Below are positions 58,856-64,000 of a stretch of DNA of 64,000 bases, piece by piece; within the stretch, counting starts at the first letter, position 1, and each line of letters opens with the position of its first letter. Below the pieces are notes generated by a model that saw only the letters and a program-made list of their open reading frames with translations, ran no database searches and had not been told where the DNA came from. The DNA is from Taeniopygia guttata (lineage: Eukaryota; Chordata; Aves; Passeriformes; Estrildidae). The translations under genes and the position numbers were made by a program. The stretch covers positions 72,466,014-72,530,013 of the forward strand of contig NC_133063.1 in assembly GCF_048771995.1 (NCBI RefSeq). Direction: 5' to 3'.

Positions 58856-60300
58856 TGAGGACAGAGGATCTGTCCCATGAGACAGAAATGAAATTTACAT
58901 GTTTTCTGGTTTTGTTTACTCAAAGAGGAACCTGTTTCCTTGAAACACTTACTAGTTTAGCAAAACTGGCAACCTCAAAGATTTAGCAAGGTGACTGCAA
59001 CATAGGCATATATTTTAATCTTTGTAATTCAAAAGTACCCAGTGACTTGCTAGCTGCTGTACTAATGCAAGGCCAGTGGAAGGTAAGAATCAGGCCATCA
59101 GATGGTAAAGCATAAATTCATGAATGCATAGGGTACCTTATGCAGTTTACTTTCTGAATGTTGTTTGTAAGTCCTTATAGAAAAGGACTTAATTTCATTA
59201 TTTTTAAATTATTTGGAGTAGGATTTGGGAAAATTTTTTATCACTGAAAAAACTTTTCTTCAAACTAGAATAAATTATTTGTATTATTTCTCTTCCATTT
59301 TCATTTTTGAAAGCTTGATAATTCAGGTAATCTGAAATATTTTTAAAATTTCAGAATTTTTAAGTTTCTTCAAACAGAAAGTCTCAATACAGTTGAATAA
59401 TGACTTTTTTTTTTGATCCTTTGTACAACAAGTGAGTTCCACGGTTCCATGTTGTAACAACAGTCATGTAAACTTCAAATTTTGTTTAACAAGGTGTTCA
59501 TAGCTCAGACATGAAGAATTTCAATGTGATCCCTACTAATTTACAGAATGGCATAAATCAATATTAATATGAGATTATATAGAAGCTAGTCTTAAATATC
59601 AATATATTAAAATAGAAATTCAGGAAATATTTGGGAATGGTGGTAGTAAGAAGGAAGATTCTTATTTGTGAGCGGCTGATTTTGGCTTTCTTTTCTGAGA
59701 AGAATATTAATGGAATTTTTGTCATATGAACTAAAGATATATGACAAACATGAGAGAAATAAATGTATTTTCGTATGTGTCTCATACGGTATTTCCACAT
59801 GGTTGAAGTGACAAAATAAGGGTTCTGGTCTAAAATCAATGTGCCTTTAAGATATCAGATACATCTGCAGATTTTTTACTTGACTGTAGTAAACCCTTGC
59901 AAAGGTCCCTGATAATATACGGATTAAATTATTTCACCAAAAGCATCCAGTTTGCTGTAAAAACATTTTTTTCCCCAAGTTCACCACACCATACTTTATG
60001 ATTCCAGTTGTTATAGAGAACTTGACACCTAGAGTGACTGGCCTCACTTTCTCAACACCCTTGAAATGTGTCAGCTGTAGCTCCACAGATGCGGCTATTC
60101 ATACCTTAGTGCCTCAAACGTTTTTCAGTGCCATGGGAGAGGGAGCACCGTGGGGCGAGGAGCAACAGGACACATCCAGCACTGCTATCTGCACAGCCAA
60201 AATTTGCCTTGCTACCAGTTGGAGCAACTGACTCAGCTTGCAAGCTTTGCTTCTTAAAGAGGAGGGGGACGAAAAAAAAAAAAAAAATTAAGAGGAATGC
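58856..60300. other. Intergenic DNA left of LURAP1L
   Basis: AT-rich, nothing recognised; a poly(A) run at about 60270-60285 lies just before the GC-rich promoter region. Confidence 0.5.
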
Positions 60301-60322
60301 ACTTGACTACTTGACTGCAATA

Positions 60323-60377
60323 TTCCTCCCTCCCTCCCTCCCTTCCTCCTTTCCCTCCCTTCCCTCCCTTCCCTCCC
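60323..60377 (+). repeat. Polypyrimidine TCCC/TTCCC tract
   Basis: An uninterrupted C/T run (TCCCTCCCTCCCTCCC then TTTCCCTCCC units) at the left edge of the CpG island. It has mirror symmetry typical of triplex-capable tracts. The opposite strand is G-rich and could form a quadruplex. Confidence 0.85.
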
Positions 60378-61330
60378 AGGACGCGGCGCTCCCGAGTCTG
60401 TAGCGGGCGGTGCGGCGCGGTCCCCGCCGTGCGGGGGCGCCCCGCGGCCGCGGCCGTGCGGCCCCTGCGCACGGGCACGGCGGTGGGAGGGCCGGGCCGC
60501 GCCGCGCCTCTTCCACCTGCCCGCGGCTTTAAAGTTGCAGCCGGGCGGGACGCGGGATGACTCCGGTCGCGCTGTGCCGGACGCAGCTGCCGGGGCGCGT
60601 CACGGTCTCGTACACGAAACGGGGCCGTTTTTCTCCACCGCCCCTGCCTAGCCGCTGTTCCTTTCCCGGGCGGCCGGGAAGGACTGGTGCGCCCGGGAGA
60701 TGCCCATGCCCGCCGCGGCTGCCCCGCGCGGCGCACTCGCCGTCCCCGGCGCTGCCGCGGTTCTCGGCGCCTCCGCGCCCCGGCAGCGGCAGGGCGGGCG
60801 CGGGTAGTGCCGCCGCTGCCGCCTCAGGCCCCCCGTAGGGCGAGCCATGGAGCCCGGCGCCCTGCCTGACCTCCGCGACGTCGAGCAGAAGCTGGGGCGC
60901 AAAGTGCCCGAGAGCCTGGCGCGGCCCCTGCGCGGGGAGGAGCTCCCGGGCCGTCCCGCCGCCGCGGCCCCCGGGCCCCGCCGCCGCCGCGCTGCCGCCC
61001 TGGCCCGGCTGGAGACGAAACTTCAGCTCCTGAGGCAGGAGATGGTGAGTAGCCGGGCGCAGCCTTCCGCACGGCCGCCTCCCGCTCGGCAGCACCGGGA
61101 CGGGGCTGCGCTGCCGCTGCCGGCCGGGCACCGCGGCAAGGGGCTGCTGCCCGCCCTCCGAGCAGCCGCCCCGCTGCCATCCCCGGTGCGGCCGGGCGGC
61201 AGCGAGCGCCCTGCTGCCGCTGGGAGAGCGAGGCCGCTCGTCCGTGCCTCAGAGAGCCACTTGTCGGCTCCTTGGCGCTTTTCCTCGCGGCGGGGCAGGT
61301 CGTCAGGGACTCGTAGTTGGCTTCTGTTCC
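60378..61330 (+). promoter_or_regulatory. LURAP1L: CpG island / promoter of LURAP1L
   Basis: GC content and CpG density jump sharply relative to the AT-rich flanks, over about 950 bp spanning the 5' UTR, first exon and start of intron 1. A TTTAAA (60528-60533) could be a weak TATA element, but CpG-island promoters usually start at several sites. Long open frames on both strands here (up to 200 codons) are GC artefacts. Confidence 0.85.
60847..61044 (+). CDS. LURAP1L: LURAP1L exon 1 (5' part of gene, continues beyond window)
   Basis: Leucine-rich adaptor protein 1-like. The ATG has a strong context (GAGCCATGG). The N-terminus PDLRDVEQKLGRKVPESLAR followed by LRGEE is the family signature, and the exon ends with RLETKLQLLRQEM at the donor ATG|GTGAGT (61044/61045), the same boundary as in mammals. 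It gives 66 codons in phase 0. The linker between the two conserved blocks is short and Ala/Pro/Arg-rich (PAAAAPGPRRRRAAAL), whereas human LURAP1L has a long Gly/Ser stretch there. The relative LURAP1 is linked to NF-kB activation and actin regulation; the role of LURAP1L is less clear. No second exon was found before the window ends. Confidence 0.93.
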
Positions 61331-64000
61331 TGTCAGCTCGTTAGAAGTACTGAAAGCTGGAGTACCAGTGAGAGAAATAAGGCACTCTACCGTTGTTGTA
61401 ACTGCATTTCCTGCATTGCACCTGTTGCCTGCTCATGGCTAACACGTAAAGACACACAGGATCTTTTCAGGCTGGAAATTCGGCCTGGAATTCAGGGACC
61501 TGATTGCTGGACTTCAGTCGTCAGAGACTTAATTAGTTCCAGACAGGCTGCAGATCATGAAGAGTAAATCTTGAAAAAACAACTATTTCTACTTTGGTTG
61601 AATGGGATGTTTTCTTCTGCCAGTGATCTGTAATAGGACTATGCTGTATGTAGTTTAGATCCTCTAACTTGTTTACTATGTTAGTGCAGCTGCTTGTCCT
61701 ACTTTGTATGTCACCATATCAATAAATTTATTTTGCCATAAAAGGATGCAATAAAGCTGGCTTATTTTTTTTTCTAAGACGAACCAAAAGGAACTCTTTG
61801 CAAGCGACAAAATGATTAGTGAACACTCAGCAAATATGATCTTGACAATGGAGCGTACCTCAACTATGTGAGCACAAATAGTTTCCATTTTTATTAGTGT
61901 GTGTTATGTTAAGTCCCAGAAGCCACTTTTAGTAGCAGTTCTTTCCATAGCTCCTGCCACTAAGCTTATTTGAAAATGGGATGAAATTTGATTGGGTTGG
62001 GATGGGGATTTTTTTTTGGCAACGTGTTGAGGTAACTTTATGCAACAATCTTGGAATTCAGCCATTTACAGCCAATAAATCTATATCATTCTATCTGAAC
62101 AAGTTCAATGCCAACTCACAAGTCCCTCTACAGTGCTATATATAGGTACATAGTTGTGTGGTTAGTAAGGGTTTTTAAAGAATAAGTGTGTTGAGCAAAA
62201 AGGGGAAGAGTATCACTATTTTGATAGTTAACAGCCAAGACGGTAATGTTAATCTTGAGGTTAAAAATTACACCTGGTGTTGTATGGCTTCATATTATTT
62301 AAGAGATCTCTACAAATCAAACTGTCGGTGTATTCTGTGAAGCTGTTTTAGCCACCATTCACTACCTAGACTGGGCCAAACAAGAAAGCTGGAGAGAAGG
62401 ACTTAAGCAGCATGGAGTGTCAGGATGAGGGCGAACAGCTTTGAACTGTAAGAGGGTAGATGCAGAGGTATTGGGAAGGAATTACTCAGAGGGTAGTGGG
62501 ACACTGGGACAGGCTGCTTGAGAGACATTGTGAGTGCCTTTCTGCTTGTCGTTTGGAAGGTGTCCCTGTCCTTGCCGGGGAGGTTGGAACTAGATGATCT
62601 TTAATGTCACTTCCAACCAAAGCAATTCTGTGATTCTATAATTTTAGGGTAGCGATCACTGGGAATTTCAGTTTTAATATTGAGTAAGACACTGCTTATC
62701 TTACGCTTATTTTTTAATTTTAAGCTTGCATGATGGTAATAGAATGACCTGCAGGTAGCTTATCATGCATGGGATGTTAGACTGCAAAGGAAGTAAATAA
62801 GGTAACCAGAGTTTTTGACAGATCATGACTTCACATCAAAACTAGGCCTATTAAGTGAATTGCCCATATCACCTTTACCTTTCGAGCTGATCTCTTCTCT
62901 TACTTCACACTTGCAAATTTCATGTCACACTCTTTCTTTTGCCTCTTTTTCCTCCACGCATCCCTTTTCTCTCTTTTCTCTCCCTTCTATAAGCACAAAC
63001 ATGTTTTAGTCCCTCTCCTGTTTTTTGTCACTTCAACGACTGACTTTTCTTTCCTGAACTAATTTCTCATGCTGAGTAAGAGGACTTGGGTTACAATGCT
63101 CTTACCATTTCTGATCTGTATATCCCCATTAAACCACCAGTACAATGACTAACTATGAAGTATTGGTACCCTGTCTATACCTTTCCCATGCTTTCAGCTG
63201 TCTGCTGTAATCCAGAGTGTGAAAGTGGACTACCTTCCTGGATTTTTTTTTCTCTAGCCTCTGGCATCTTCAGGATTTTCCTCAACCCCAAGGGTTTCTT
63301 CAGCTTCTTAATCTGTCACTTTCCCCTCTACAGTTTTCTTGGCGGACATATTGTATAAATTTATGAACAATATCAGGTAAAAATTGTAGTTACTTTCTGT
63401 GCTTCTTTCTTCTTTTCTACTGCATATAATTTCTAAAATGAAGCTCAAATATCTATTTTCTTATTTCACGCCTCTTGCTAATGCATTATTCTTTGGTTTT
63501 GGTGCAAGGCATAGGAGGTCTTTGACATTTTTAGCTGCTGCAGTAGTAAACATGCAAAAAATGGAAAGAACTAGAAAACCAAGTGTCATGTGTTCACCTT
63601 TCTTTTTTCTAGTTGTACAATGATGGCAGGTTACTCACTGAATTTTGGATAGACTTTCCTCTGTGTTTGTTACTTGCTCATTCCAGACTTGAGAAAAACT
63701 TTTTGTAAACATTTAAACCCCAAGGTTATTCAGGTCCTTCTTTTCTAGTGGTATATAAAGAAAGACAATGTTTTGACTTGGAAATGCTGGGGTTTACTGT
63801 GAGCTACAGTACCTGACAAATAGGTGGGGTGTATGTGACAACTGTCCATCTGCTGTGTGAAGGACTTGAGGCTTTCCCTTACTCTTTCAGATTCTTTTGC
63901 AGTTCAAAATGGTTCTTTTTACATCAAGCCTGATTTTGCTAATAGCCACTGAAATCAAACACAAAGCACACAGAGAATCATTCTTGAAATACGAAACTTC
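61045..64000 (+). other. LURAP1L: LURAP1L intron 1 (5' part)
   Basis: Starts GTGAGTAG. The first ~290 bp are GC-rich; the rest is AT-rich. It holds the CR1 fragment at 62430-62643. No further exon recognised. C/T-rich patch near 62885-63000. Confidence 0.75.
62430..62643 (+). mobile_element. CR1 LINE 3' end (+) in LURAP1L intron 1
   Basis: AACTGTAAGAGGGTAGATGC, GGGACAGGCTGCTTGAGAGA, GTTTGGAAGGTGTCCCTGTC, GGGGAGGTTGGAACTAGATG, ATCTTTAATGTCACTTCCAA and a terminal ATTCTGTGATTCTATA: the canonical CR1 3' end with its short direct-repeat tail. It is among the best preserved CR1 ends in this window. Confidence 0.93.

Noticed and set aside
60254..61180. Several 90-200 codon frames on both strands in the CpG island
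   Set aside because: Expected from very high GC content; only the LURAP1L frame has family similarity and a conserved splice donor.
1..64000. CRISPR arrays, bacterial operons, tRNA or rRNA genes
   Set aside because: No regularly spaced repeats, no clover-leaf sequence and no rRNA segments were seen; introns and CR1 elements show this is a bird nuclear genome.

Overview
The window is vertebrate nuclear DNA from a bird. Two genes in conserved order are recognisable on the + strand: an intact TYRP1 (seven coding exons, 18515-28311) and the first exon of LURAP1L (60847-61044), which runs off the right side. TYRP1 followed by LURAP1L in the same orientation is the usual amniote order (human 9p23; bird Z chromosome). 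Avian origin is supported by CR1 LINE copies with their characteristic 3' ends, and by the TYRP1 protein, which reads like bird TYRP1.

Layout: 1-17700 is AT-rich DNA upstream of TYRP1, holding CR1 copies at 3994-4655 (+) and 5055-6160 (-). The second CR1 is split by a solo LTR (5314-5760). A diverged direct duplication lies at 3012-3259 and 8001-8267. TYRP1 begins near an M-box at 17727. It encodes a 536-residue melanosomal membrane enzyme with all six metal-binding histidines, and its poly(A) signal is at 28396. From 28420 to 60300 is intergenic. Its main content is a complete-ended class II (betaretrovirus-like) endogenous retrovirus at 39146-47398, with 932 and 930 bp LTRs, a perfect 6-bp target duplication (ATAAGC), a primer binding site, gag, pro-pol and a polypurine tract, but no env. 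Further CR1 pieces lie at 48421-48555, 51924-51975, 57330-58855 and 62430-62643. A CpG island at about 60380-61330 covers the promoter and first exon of LURAP1L.

The provirus is the most informative object. Gag is broken by two small insertions, the protease leader by one frame change, and the integrase tail by an 8-bp tandem duplication. The 1101-codon pol frame is otherwise open and keeps its RT, RNase H and integrase catalytic residues. A classic A AAA AAC slippery heptamer sits exactly at the gag stop, followed by a possible pseudoknot. I found no CRISPR, tRNA or rRNA, and no convincing evidence of a wholly new biological system. The best leads are the proviral structure, the nested solo LTR, a near-perfect hairpin at 37040-37085 and the local duplication.
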